Source: JACTMI01 sp964618415
Lineage (GTDB): Bacteria; Acidobacteriota; Thermoanaerobaculia; Multivoradales; JAGPDF01
NCBI GenBank assembly: GCA_964618415.1
Contig: CAZUAT010000001.1
Span: forward strand, 79,188-143,187
Direction of reading: 5' to 3'
DNA length: 64,000 nt
Below, piece by piece: positions 35,642 through 44,879 of the stretch. Numbering within the stretch: position 1 is the stretch's first letter; the number at the start of each line of letters is the position of its first letter. Under the pieces are notes generated by a model, which saw nothing but the letters and a program-made list of their open reading frames with translations, had not been told where the DNA came from and did not search any database. A program made the translations under genes and the position numbers.

Positions 35642-36397
35642 TCAGGTCGATGCGCTGTCGGACGATGCTGCGCCCGGCTGAGAGACGGCCGGAACGGCGC
35701 CCGGACGCCCGGCATCGTCGGCCGTGGCGAGGTCGCTCTCGATCAGCCCGTCCCGAAGGCGGACGATACGCTCGGCGCGACGCGCCACGTCGTCCTCGTG
35801 GGTGACCAGAAGGATCGTGTTACCGCCCGCGTGCAGCTCGTTGAACAGCTCGAGGATCTCGTCGCCCGTGGCGCTGTCGAGGTTTCCGGTCGGCTCGTCG
35901 GCGAGCAGCAGCGTCGGTCGGTTGACCAGGGCGCGGGCGATGGCCACTCGCTGACGCTGGCCGCCGGAGAGCTCGTTCGGCTTGTGGCGCATCCGGTCGG
36001 CGAGGCCGACGCGCGCGATCGCCTCTTCCACCTGGCGGCGCCGCTCGGCGCGCGCGACTCCGGCGTAGACGAGCGGCAGCTCCACGTTGCGGAACACGTC
36101 GGCGCGCGGGATCAGGTTGAAGGTCTGGAAGACGAAACCGATCTTGCGGTTGCGCACGTCGGCGAGGTCGTCCTCGGACATCGCCGACACGTCCTCGCCG
36201 TCGAGGACGTACCGGCCCGAGGTCGGCACGTCGAGACAGCCGACGAGGTTCATCAGCGTCGACTTGCCCGACCCCGACGGGCCCATGATCGCCACGTACT
36301 CGCCGTCCTCGACGGTGAGCGAGACGCCGCGCAGTGCGCGCACCTCGATCGCCTCGAGGGTGTAGGTCTTGACGACCTGCTCGATGCGCAGTCCCAT
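35642..36397 (-). CDS. ABC transporter ATP-binding protein (MacB/LolD type)
   Basis: 251 residues: Walker A GPSGSGKST near 38-46, signature LSGGQRQRVAIARALVNRP near 140, Walker B LLLADEPTGNLDS and H-loop THE. LNLIPRADVFRNVELPL is typical of the LolD/MacB/FtsE group. Stand-alone ATPase for the two permeases downstream, in contrast to E. coli MacB, where ATPase and permease are fused. It follows the adaptor gene by 10 bases. A C-terminal tail of about 25 residues is outside the core. Confidence 0.94.
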   Translation of the reverse strand: MGLRIEQVVKTYTLEAIEVRALRGVSLTVEDGEYVAIMGPSGSGKSTLMNLVGCLDVPTSGRYVLDGEDVSAMSEDDLADVRNRKIGFVFQTFNLIPRADVFRNVELPLVYAGVARAERRRQVEEAIARVGLADRMRHKPNELSGGQRQRVAIARALVNRPTLLLADEPTGNLDSATGDEILELFNELHAGGNTILLVTHEDDVARRAERIVRLRDGLIESDLATADDAGRPGAVPAVSQPGAASSDSAST

Positions 36398-36407
36398 GAG
36401 AGTCTGC

Positions 36408-37679
36408 TCAGCCGCGCCCGCCGGCAGCCGACGGCTTTTCTGCCGTCACCGCCGTGCCGTCCTTGAGATCCCGGCTGATCGCCCGGTAGCTGCCCACCAC
36501 GACCTGCTCGCCCGGCTGAACGCCCTCGAGCAGCTCGATGTGCGTATCGCTCTGGATTCCGGTGGTGACCGGCCGCGCATGGGCGACCCCGTCCTCGACC
36601 ACGAATACGACCTGAGCGAAGCCGTCCTTGTCGACCGGGAACCGCTCACCGGCGGGCGTTCCCCCCTCGTCCTTCTCGTTCGCGCCACCGCCGACGATCT
36701 GATCCGGCGTGCGCACGGCCACGCTCTGAATTGGAACCCCGAGCGCCTCCTCGCGGGTCTCGGTCGTGATCACGGCCGAGGCCGTCATACCCGGCCGCAG
36801 GCTCGTGCCCGGGTCGAGGATCGCAATCTTCACCTCGAACTCGGTCTTCTGTTCGGCAGTGCCGGCGCCGCCGACCTTGGCGCTGTTTGCGATCTCGGTC
36901 ACGCTGCCCTCGAAAGTCGTGCCGGGCAGCGCGTCGACCTCGATGACGGCGCGGTCGCCGACCTCGACGCGCACGATGTCGTTCTCGTCGACGTCGACCA
37001 GCGCCTCCATGCCGGACAGGTTCGAGAGCACCAGGATCACGTCCTCCTGGAACTGGGAACCGAGCGCGATCTCGCCCATCTCCTTGTTCAGCATCGAGAC
37101 GGTGCCCGAGATCGGCGCGTAGATCGTCGTCTTCGACAGCGCATCGCGGGCCTGCTTGAGCGCCGCCCGGCTCTGCTCGACCTGATCGAGTGACGACCGA
37201 TGGCGGGCGCGTTCGACTTCGGCGGCGGCGCGCGCGGCGTCGAGCGACGCACCCGACTCGAGCTGCTGGGCAAACAGGCTCTCGACCCGCTCGAGTTCAC
37301 GGCGCGACTGCGCGAGGTTCTCCTCGGCGACGCGCGCCTGCGCCTGGCTGACCCGCAGATTGGCCTCCGCGCTCTCCACCTCGGCCAGGTAGCGCTCGCG
37401 GTCGAGTTCGAGCAACAGGCGGCCCTTGTCGACCCACTCGCCCTCGGCCACGTCGAGGCGGGTGATCTTGGCCGACACGTCGGCACTGATGTTGACCTGG
37501 GTGACGGGTTGCACCCGTCCGGTCGCCTCGACCGACTGCACGATCGTGCGCCGCTCGACCGGCTCGGTCTGCACTTCGACCGCTCCGTCGCCCTTGCCCC
37601 GACCACTCAGCGCCATTCCGGCGCCCGCCAGCACGACGGCAGCCACGCCGCCCACGATCCACTTCGTCCGCTTCGACAT
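36408..37679 (-). CDS. Periplasmic adaptor protein (MacA/HlyD family)
   Basis: 423 residues: N-terminal membrane anchor (IVGGVAAVVLAGAGMALSG), lipoyl-like and barrel domains (TGRVQPVTQVNISADVSAKI; APISGTVSMLNKEMGEIALGSQF) and a helical hairpin (about 75-160, VSQAQARVAEENLAQSRRELERVES). It bridges the inner-membrane transporter to an outer-membrane channel, which is not encoded here. It is the first gene of the four-gene MacAB-like operon running leftward to 33124. Confidence 0.92.
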   Translation of the reverse strand: MSKRTKWIVGGVAAVVLAGAGMALSGRGKGDGAVEVQTEPVERRTIVQSVEATGRVQPVTQVNISADVSAKITRLDVAEGEWVDKGRLLLELDRERYLAEVESAEANLRVSQAQARVAEENLAQSRRELERVESLFAQQLESGASLDAARAAAEVERARHRSSLDQVEQSRAALKQARDALSKTTIYAPISGTVSMLNKEMGEIALGSQFQEDVILVLSNLSGMEALVDVDENDIVRVEVGDRAVIEVDALPGTTFEGSVTEIANSAKVGGAGTAEQKTEFEVKIAILDPGTSLRPGMTASAVITTETREEALGVPIQSVAVRTPDQIVGGGANEKDEGGTPAGERFPVDKDGFAQVVFVVEDGVAHARPVTTGIQSDTHIELLEGVQPGEQVVVGSYRAISRDLKDGTAVTAEKPSAAGGRG

Positions 37680-37805
37680 TGCCCGCCGCTCCCCTCGAAT
37701 GGTGCCTCGGCCGGAACAGGCGCCCCGGCATCCCTACCTACGCCGGGCAGGCGGCCGGGTTTCCGTCCGTGCGGGGGCGGCGGCAGGACGGCTCCCCAAA
37801 ACGAC

Positions 37806-37845
37806 CCCGGCCCGCTCTCCGGACGGACCGGAGAAGCGGGCCGGG
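37806..37845 (-). terminator. Strong hairpin terminator after the DUF4412-like gene
   Basis: An 11-base stem (37806-37816 with 37835-37845) continues with a 6-base inner stem (37817-37822 with 37828-37833), one bulged A and a 5-base loop. Reading leftward, the stem is followed by GTCGTTTT, so it fits an intrinsic terminator of the gene ending at 37875. Confidence 0.75.
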
Positions 37846-37874
37846 AGCGCCGGCTGGCGCCGGGCGAGACGAGG

Positions 37875-38618
37875 TCAGCGGCGGCGCTGGCCGGCCGCCT
37901 GAGCCATCGGGTCGAAGCGGACCTCCGAGTATCCGGCCGGCACCTCGTAGGTCCCCACCGGAGCTTCCTTCTCCTCGACCGATTCGAGCTGCTGCCAGCT
38001 CTTGAGTTCCTTGCCCATCATCGTGGTCGTGGAGTCGGTGCGCACCGGGAAACCATCCAGCTTCTGGGCGAGATCCTTCATCCACTGCTGGTTCGGAGCC
38101 AGGCTGGCGTTGGCAATCGCGATCTCCTTGTACTTCGACCAGTCGATCGGCAGGTCTTCGGTCAGGCACTGGTCCATGGACATCGTCATCATCGGCATCG
38201 AGATGTCCACCCGCGTGAACTTGCAGGTGCGGCCCCCGTACTCGCCGGTCCGGCCCGTCGGCGTCACCGTGGTCGTCGCCGCCATCATGCGAGCCATCTG
38301 CTCCATCATCGGCGCCATGTCGGGGCTGACCATCTTGGACATGTCGAGCGGCACGTCGAGTGCCGAGTAGTTCTTCTCGGCGTGGTCGATGACGTAGAAC
38401 TTCTTGCGATCTGGACGCAGCAGGATGGACGTTTCGCCCATGTCGTAGCGCACCCCGCCGTCGCCGTACCAGTAGGTGTAGGTGCTGTCCTCGGCCGGGG
38501 TGTTCTGCCCCATCATCTGGAACGCGTCGGTGTGGCTGCGGATGGTCAAGACGGTGTCGGCCGCCAGCGGGGCGGCAGCGGAAATGGCGAACAACAGTAC
38601 GGAAATCCGTCGGAACAT
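37875..38618 (-). CDS. Secreted DUF4412-like protein
   Basis: 247 residues with a signal peptide (hydrophobic VLLFAISAAAPLAA, cleavage near AADT). The body (YTYWYGDGGVRYDMGETSILLRPDRKKFYVIDHAEKNYSALD... later MMGKELKSWQQLESVEEKEAPVGTYEVPAGYSEV) has the pattern of DUF4412 periplasmic proteins, which share features with lipoprotein carrier LolA-type folds. It is methionine-rich in the middle (MSKMVSPDMAPMMEQMARMM), which might bind metal or lipid; function unknown. Start at ATG 38618 preceded by AGGAGG. Confidence 0.75.
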   Translation of the reverse strand: MFRRISVLLFAISAAAPLAADTVLTIRSHTDAFQMMGQNTPAEDSTYTYWYGDGGVRYDMGETSILLRPDRKKFYVIDHAEKNYSALDVPLDMSKMVSPDMAPMMEQMARMMAATTTVTPTGRTGEYGGRTCKFTRVDISMPMMTMSMDQCLTEDLPIDWSKYKEIAIANASLAPNQQWMKDLAQKLDGFPVRTDSTTTMMGKELKSWQQLESVEEKEAPVGTYEVPAGYSEVRFDPMAQAAGQRRR

Positions 38619-38624
38619 GACCTG

Positions 38625-38630
38625 CCTCCT
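38625..38630 (-). promoter_or_regulatory. Ribosome binding site fixing the start at 38618
   Basis: AGGAGG six bases before ATG 38618; an in-frame ATG at 38672 lacks such a site and would spoil the signal peptide. Confidence 0.75.
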
Positions 38631-38744
38631 GAGTCGATAACGGTCGGCGATGCGCATCGGCGCGGCCGGCATTGAATCCTACCAGCCGACCCGCCGGCCG
38701 GGTCTGGTATCCGGGCTCCCGCGGCAGGGGTCTAAGCTTGCGCC

Positions 38745-41700
38745 ATGAGCCCCCAGAGCCCGCTCCGACGCCGCGCCCGCGCCTCCCGCCTCGTCTCGCT
38801 GCTCGCCCCGGTCCTCGTCGCGCTCGTCGCGCTCGCCTGTCGCCCGGCAGCGGCGACCGACCCGCTGCCGGGAGAAGATCCGCCGATGACCGGCCGAGCC
38901 ACCTGGAGCGAGGTCGACCGCCTGATCGACGAGCAGAAGCTCGCCGAGGCGGCGAAGCTCCTCGACCGCCTGGAGACGGCCGCCCGGGAGGGCCAGAACG
39001 ATCAGGAACTGGCCAGCGTCCTCGTCCGCCAGACCCAGATCGGCCTCGCCCTCGGCGGCTACGAGACCGCGGTCGAGGCGCTGCGCGCCAAAGCCTGGCC
39101 GGAAGAGCCGCTCGCCCGCGCCACCGTAGAGCTCTACGACGCGCACGCCCTGCTCGGCTACCTCGGCGCCTACGGCTGGGAGATCCGCCAGCGCGAGAAG
39201 GTGGTCTCGGGCGCGGCGCAGGATCTCAAGCTCTGGACTGCCGATCAGATCGTCGCCGAGGCCGACCGCGCATTTGCGCGGGTCTGGGCGCAGCGCGACC
39301 GCCTCGGCGAACTGGCACCCGATGCGCTCGCCGAGCTGCGTCCGAACGACTATCCCGACCGGATACGCCCCACGCTGCGCGACGCGGTGGCCTACCTCTG
39401 GGCCGAGCGCCTGGCCGACAGCGCGCACTGGTCCGCCGACGAGAGCGCCGAACTGTGGAAGCTCGACCGCGACGCTCTGGCTGATGGCCGCACCGTGGAG
39501 CCGACCCCCGAGCGGCTGGCCGACGACGCACTGCACCCGTTGGTGCGCCTGGCGGCGCTGCTCGGCGACCTCGAGCGCTGGCACCGCGGCCGCCGCGAGC
39601 CAGGTGCGGCGCTCGAGGCCCGCCTCGAGCGCTTCCGCCATCTGCTGCAGGCCTACTCGGAACCGCAGGATCGGGCGGCGCTCGCGGCCGCGCTCGAGCG
39701 CTCCCTGGCCGAGTTCCGCGCCCACCCGTGGTGGTCGATGGGGATGGCGCTGCTGGCGGAGACGACCGACGGCTTCGACGCCCCCGAGGCGCGAATCCGT
39801 GCCCGCGCGCTGGCCGTCGAGGGTGAGCAGGCCTACCCGAACTCGCCGGGCGCCAGGCATTGCCGGGTCGTGCGCGAGCGCATCGATGCGCCTGCCTATG
39901 CGCTGCAAGCGATGGCCATCGACGCGGCCGACCGGCGCTCGGTCGAGATCACCCACCGCAACCTGCAGCAGCTCCACCTGCGCGCCTACCGGCTTCCGGA
40001 CGAGCGGTTCGAGGCACAGCCGGTCCGCTGGACGGGCTGGAACGACGAGCGCGTGAGCGCCGTGCTGCGCGGCACGCCCGAGGCCAGCTGGTCGGTCACC
40101 CTGCCGCCGACCCCCGACTTCCGGGACCACCGCACGTTTACCACCCCCCCGCTCACCGCGCGCGGGCGCTATCTGGTGGTGGCCTCCGCCGAGCCCGGCT
40201 TCCGTCGCAACAACAACTCGCGCCAGGCCGTCGAACTGCGCCTCTCGGACCTGGTCCTGCTGCGCGATCCGGCGTTCGGGCAGGCACCTGGGGCCGATTC
40301 GGTGCGCGTCCTGTCGGGCTCGACCGGGGCGCCGGTCGCCGGGGCCGAAGCGACGCTCTATCGGTGGCGCTGGGAGCAGAAGCCGGAGCGGGTCGAGACG
40401 CGCACCAGCGACGCCGGCGGTCTGGTCCGCTTCGCCCTGCCGCCGGGCGGGGACGGACGCGGCATCGCCGTGGTGGTCCGGCACGGCGAGGACGAGGCGG
40501 TCTGGTCCCAAGGCTACTGGTGGCGACCGCCGTCTCCGCCAGGCGCGTCGTCAGCGGCCCTCGTTTTCACCGACCGCGCCATCTACCGGCCCGGGCAGAA
40601 GCTGCTCTGGAAGATCCTCGCCTACGAAGGGGAGGCCGCCAAGGGGAGTTTCCGCGCCGTCGGCGACCGCTCGCACGTGGTCGAGCTGCTCGATCCGAAC
40701 GGCGAAGTGGTCGCTACCGGCGAGGCGAGGACCAACGATTTCGGCACCGCGGCCGGCGAGCTCGAGATCCCTAGCGGGCGGCTGCTCGGCAACTGGACCT
40801 TGCGCACCAGCGCCAACGGCCGGACGTCGATCTCGGTCGAGGAGTACAAGCGGCCGACCTTCGAATTGACCCTCGACGCGCCCGTCGGCGAGCCGCGTCT
40901 CAACCGTCCCCTCGATGTCCCCGGCGACGCGCGTTACTACTTCGGATTGCCGGTCGCTTCGGGAACGGTCTCCTGGCGCGTCGTGCGCGCGCCGATGTGG
41001 GAGTGGGCGCGCCACGGCGGCTGGTGGTGGCGACCGCCGGCGCCGCCGCGCACGATCGCCTCGGGCTCGACCGAGGTCGACGCCGAAGGCAAGTTCGCCG
41101 TCCGCTTCACCCCCGAGGCCGACGAGCGCGAGCGCGACGCCTGCGGCTGCTACCGCTTCACCGTCGAGGCCGAACTGACCGACGAGGGGGGCGAGACCCG
41201 CTCGGCGTCGCGCTCGATCGCGGTCGGCTGGGTCGGAGTGACCCTGGCGGTCGACGGCGATCCGTTCCTGCTCGGTCCGGAGAGCCCGCGCGCGTGGACC
41301 GTGCGCCGGCGCTCGCTCGACGGCGAGGCCCGCCCGGGTGCCACGAGCTGGCGGCTGGTCGAGCTCGCCCAGCCCGAGCGCGCGCCGCTGCCGGCCGAGC
41401 TGCCACGGCCGGTCGAGCCGGATCGCGAGCGCTGGGCAACCGCCGGGGATCGCCTGCGCCCACGGTGGGACACCGGAATCGACTCGGCCGAGCTGCTCGC
41501 CGGCTGGTCGAGCGGACCCGAAGTCGCCCGCGGCACGCTCACCCACGGCGAGGACGGCGCCGGCCAGCTCCCGCTCACCGACCTCGCCGCCGGGGCCTAC
41601 CGGCTGATCGCCGAGACGCGCGACACGCATGGCGAGGTCTTTACGCTCGAGCGCTCGTTCGTCGTCGTCGACGACGCGCGGCCGCATCTCGCCGTCCCGC

Positions 41701-44700
41701 TCGAACTCCGGTTCGAGAGTCCGTCGGTCGCCGTCGGCGGCACCGCCCGGCTGTTCGTGCACTCCGGCCTGCCGGGTCAAACGATCGTCCTCGAGCGGCT
41801 GCGCGGCAGTGAGGTCCAGGAGCGGCGGACGCTGACCGCCGGCCGCGATCCGGTCTGGATCGAGTGGCCGGTCGCGCGGACCGACCGCGGCGGCTTCGGC
41901 GTGCGCGCCACCGTGCTCGCCGACCACCAGGCCGTCTCGCGCTCAACCTCCATCGCCGTGCCGTGGGACGACCGGGGGCTCACGGTCGAGCTCACCAGCT
42001 TCCGCGACAAGCTCGAACCGGGGGCGAGCGAAACGTTCCGAGTTGCCGTGCGGGACCACCGCGGCCGTCCGCTGGGCGCCGGTGCTGCCGAGCTGCTCGC
42101 TTCGATGTACGACCGCAGCCTCGACTACTTCCGCCCGTTCGCGGCCCCCCGCCCCTCGGCGCTCTATCCGGCGTTCGGCGCCCCCAGCGCGCTGGCACAC
42201 GCACTGGCCGGAGCCGGCGCCGTCTGGCAAGACGCGGAGGACTGGGGGCGGTGGGCCTCGGCGCCTGTCTTCTCGGCCGACGCCTTCGTCGGCATCCACC
42301 CGTACGGGATCGGCGGTCCGGGCTTCGGCGTCCAGCGAATGATGAAGGGTGCGGTCGTGATGGAAAGTGGCGCGGCCCCGCCGATGCCGGCCGCTGCGCC
42401 TGCACCGCAGGTGCGGGCCGAGGCGTCCGCCGACGAGAGCAGGCGAGATCAGCTCCAGTCGGTCGGCTATCTCGCGGGGAACGCGGATGCGGCGACCCTC
42501 ACAGCGCCGGGCACGACGGCCCCGGCCGAAATCACTGCCCGCGCCGACTTCTCCGAGACCGCCTTCTGGCAACCGCATCTGGTCACCGACGCAGAAGGCA
42601 CGGCGGCGATCGAGTTCCGGGTCCCCGAGTCGCTGACCTCCTGGAAGCTCTGGGTGGCGGCGGTCACCCGTGACCTCGCCTCCGGCTACGTCGAGCAGGA
42701 GATCCGCACCGCCAAGGACCTGATGGTCCGGCCCTACCTGCCGCGCTTCCTGCGCGAGGGGGACCGCGCCGAGATCCGGGTCGCGATCGACAACGCCTCG
42801 GAGGCAAAGCTCGCGGGCGAGGTTCGCTTTCGCATCGAGGACCCCGAGTCGAAGGCCGACCTCTCCGCCGACTTCGGCCTGCCCGCCGGCGGCGGCACCG
42901 CGAAGTTCGCCGCCGAGGCCGGGCGGGGGACGACGGTCGTCTTCCCGGTCGCGGCGCCGGCGGGCGTGCGCCCGCTCGCGATCCGCGTCGAGGCGCGCGC
43001 CGGAACGCTCGCGGACGGCGAACTGCGGCCGGTTCCGGTGCTGCCGTCGCGGATCCGCCTCGCGCAGTCGCGCTTCGCGGCGCTCACCGGCGGTGAGCGG
43101 CGCGAGCTCACCTTCGACGACCTCGCCGCCGAGGACCCGACCCGCATCGACGAGCGGATGGTCGTCACCGTCGACGGCCAGCTCTTCTACGGCCTGCTCG
43201 ACGCCCTCCCGTATCTCGTCGAGTACCCCTACGAGTGCACCGAGCAGACGCTCAACCGGTTCGTTTCGGCCGGCGTGCTCGCCTCGATGTTCGATCGCTA
43301 CCCCGGGCTCCAGTCGATGGCCGCCGAGCTCGCGAAGCGCGACACCCGCTGGGAGCGCTTCGACGCCGCCGATCCCAACCGCCGGATGGCCCTCGAAGAG
43401 ACGCCGTGGCTCCGGCAGGCGCGCGGCGGCGCGGGCGAGGACGACCAGGCGCTGCTGCGCATCCTCGACCCGAAGGTCGCCCGCGCCGTGCGCGCCGAGG
43501 CGCTCGCCAAGCTCGAGAAGGCGCAGCTGCCGTCGGGCGCCTTCCCCTGGTTCCCGGGCGGGCCGCCGTCGCCGTACATGACCCTCTACCTGATGTACGG
43601 CTTGGGGCGCGCCAGCGAGTTCGGCGTCGAGGTGCCCGAGCGGATGGTGCGCCGCGGCTGGACCTTCCTCGCGCAGGAGATCGAGCGCGACTGGTGGAAG
43701 CACGCGATCGAAGAGGACTGCTGCTGGGAGCTGCTGACCTTCGCCAACTACGTCGCCTCCACCTACCAGGATCCGAAGTGGATGGAGTCGGTGCTGCCGG
43801 TCAAGCGCCGGCGCGAGATCCTCGACTTCTCGTTCAAGCACTGGAAGCAGCACTCGCCGATGCTCAAGCTCCAGCTGGCGCTCACCCTCACCCGGATGGA
43901 GCGGCCGCAGGACGCCCGGCTCGTGCTGGCGAGCGTCATGGACTCGTCGAGGACCGACCGCGATCTCGGCACCTACTGGGCGCCCGAGGACCGCGCCTGG
44001 CTCTGGTACAACGACACGATCGAAACCCACGCGTGGGCGCTGCGCGCGCTCTCCGAGGTGGCGCCCGAGGACGCCCGCGACAAGGGGCTCGTCCAGTGGC
44101 TCTTCCTGAACAAGAAGCTCGGCCACTGGAAGTCGACCCGCGCCACCGCCGAGGTCCTCTTCTCGGTCGCTGGCTGGCTGCAGAAGAAGGAGCTGCTCGG
44201 GGCGCGCGAGGAGCTCGCGGTCACCTTCGGCGGCCGCACGACGCCGTTTGTCTTCGAGCCGGATCGTTACACAGGCAAGAAGAACCAGATCGTGCTCGAG
44301 GGCAACGAGATCGTCCCGGAGCGCGACGCGACGATCGTGGTCGAGCAGAAGACCGACGGCTTCGCCTTCGCCTCGGCGACTTGGCACTTCTCGACCGAAC
44401 AGCTGCCGCCCGAAGCCCGCGGCGATCTGTTTCAGGTCGAACGCCGCTGGTACCGGCGGGTCAAGCAGGGGAGCGAGACAACCCTGGAGCCGATCGCCGA
44501 GGGGGCGCGCCTCGCAGTGGGCGACGAGCTCGAGGTGCAGCTGTCGATCCGGGCGAAGGCGGCCGCCGAGTACGTCCACCTGCGCGATCCACGCGCCGCC
44601 GGGCTCGAGCCGGATCGGTCCAACTCGGGCTGGCGCTGGGATCTGGGCATCGCCTGGTACGAGGAGGTGCGCGACTCGGGCACCAACTTCTTCTTCGAAT

Positions 44701-44879
44701 GGCTGCCGGCCGGCGAATACACGCTGAAGTACCGCGTCCGCGCCGCCACCGCCGGCGAGTTCCGGGTGGCGCCGGCCGAACTCCAGTCGATGTACGCGCC
44801 GGAGTTCGTCGCCTACTCAGCCGGCGCCCGCCTCGCCATCGCACCGGTTCGCGCGGCGATAGAATCGCCCGCACCATGA
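38745..44879 (+). CDS. Alpha-2-macroglobulin family protein with thioester motif
   Basis: 2044 residues, the largest gene here. A signal peptide ends near C32/A36, with an imperfect lipobox (VALAC). An MG2-type domain begins with FTDRAIYRPGQKLLWK (about 607), the A2M core with FSETAFWQPHL (about 1269) and WKLWVAAVTRD, and the thioester CTEQ lies at C1498-Q1501 (YECTEQTLNRF). Bacterial A2Ms trap attacking proteases in the periplasm or on the cell surface; the CxEQ pair would crosslink the target. No pbpC, the usual partner, is in this window. Its stop overlaps the mdh start (ATGA). Confidence 0.93.
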   Translation: MSPQSPLRRRARASRLVSLLAPVLVALVALACRPAAATDPLPGEDPPMTGRATWSEVDRLIDEQKLAEAAKLLDRLETAAREGQNDQELASVLVRQTQIGLALGGYETAVEALRAKAWPEEPLARATVELYDAHALLGYLGAYGWEIRQREKVVSGAAQDLKLWTADQIVAEADRAFARVWAQRDRLGELAPDALAELRPNDYPDRIRPTLRDAVAYLWAERLADSAHWSADESAELWKLDRDALADGRTVEPTPERLADDALHPLVRLAALLGDLERWHRGRREPGAALEARLERFRHLLQAYSEPQDRAALAAALERSLAEFRAHPWWSMGMALLAETTDGFDAPEARIRARALAVEGEQAYPNSPGARHCRVVRERIDAPAYALQAMAIDAADRRSVEITHRNLQQLHLRAYRLPDERFEAQPVRWTGWNDERVSAVLRGTPEASWSVTLPPTPDFRDHRTFTTPPLTARGRYLVVASAEPGFRRNNNSRQAVELRLSDLVLLRDPAFGQAPGADSVRVLSGSTGAPVAGAEATLYRWRWEQKPERVETRTSDAGGLVRFALPPGGDGRGIAVVVRHGEDEAVWSQGYWWRPPSPPGASSAALVFTDRAIYRPGQKLLWKILAYEGEAAKGSFRAVGDRSHVVELLDPNGEVVATGEARTNDFGTAAGELEIPSGRLLGNWTLRTSANGRTSISVEEYKRPTFELTLDAPVGEPRLNRPLDVPGDARYYFGLPVASGTVSWRVVRAPMWEWARHGGWWWRPPAPPRTIASGSTEVDAEGKFAVRFTPEADERERDACGCYRFTVEAELTDEGGETRSASRSIAVGWVGVTLAVDGDPFLLGPESPRAWTVRRRSLDGEARPGATSWRLVELAQPERAPLPAELPRPVEPDRERWATAGDRLRPRWDTGIDSAELLAGWSSGPEVARGTLTHGEDGAGQLPLTDLAAGAYRLIAETRDTHGEVFTLERSFVVVDDARPHLAVPLELRFESPSVAVGGTARLFVHSGLPGQTIVLERLRGSEVQERRTLTAGRDPVWIEWPVARTDRGGFGVRATVLADHQAVSRSTSIAVPWDDRGLTVELTSFRDKLEPGASETFRVAVRDHRGRPLGAGAAELLASMYDRSLDYFRPFAAPRPSALYPAFGAPSALAHALAGAGAVWQDAEDWGRWASAPVFSADAFVGIHPYGIGGPGFGVQRMMKGAVVMESGAAPPMPAAAPAPQVRAEASADESRRDQLQSVGYLAGNADAATLTAPGTTAPAEITARADFSETAFWQPHLVTDAEGTAAIEFRVPESLTSWKLWVAAVTRDLASGYVEQEIRTAKDLMVRPYLPRFLREGDRAEIRVAIDNASEAKLAGEVRFRIEDPESKADLSADFGLPAGGGTAKFAAEAGRGTTVVFPVAAPAGVRPLAIRVEARAGTLADGELRPVPVLPSRIRLAQSRFAALTGGERRELTFDDLAAEDPTRIDERMVVTVDGQLFYGLLDALPYLVEYPYECTEQTLNRFVSAGVLASMFDRYPGLQSMAAELAKRDTRWERFDAADPNRRMALEETPWLRQARGGAGEDDQALLRILDPKVARAVRAEALAKLEKAQLPSGAFPWFPGGPPSPYMTLYLMYGLGRASEFGVEVPERMVRRGWTFLAQEIERDWWKHAIEEDCCWELLTFANYVASTYQDPKWMESVLPVKRRREILDFSFKHWKQHSPMLKLQLALTLTRMERPQDARLVLASVMDSSRTDRDLGTYWAPEDRAWLWYNDTIETHAWALRALSEVAPEDARDKGLVQWLFLNKKLGHWKSTRATAEVLFSVAGWLQKKELLGAREELAVTFGGRTTPFVFEPDRYTGKKNQIVLEGNEIVPERDATIVVEQKTDGFAFASATWHFSTEQLPPEARGDLFQVERRWYRRVKQGSETTLEPIAEGARLAVGDELEVQLSIRAKAAAEYVHLRDPRAAGLEPDRSNSGWRWDLGIAWYEEVRDSGTNFFFEWLPAGEYTLKYRVRAATAGEFRVAPAELQSMYAPEFVAYSAGARLAIAPVRAAIESPAP

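Noticed and set aside
38648..38659. 12-base palindrome CGATGCGCATCG upstream of the DUF4412-like gene
   Set aside because: Short and of common composition; no second copy or promoter box to support an operator.
38679..40511. A 610-codon minus-strand frame opposite the start of the macroglobulin gene
   Set aside because: Shadow of the macroglobulin frame; would also overlap its promoter.
41943..44579. An 878-codon open frame on the minus strand inside the macroglobulin gene
   Set aside because: It is the antisense shadow of a clearly real gene with thioester and MG motifs; in high-GC DNA such long shadows are expected. Its composition (R/E/H/P rich, no domain) is not protein-like.
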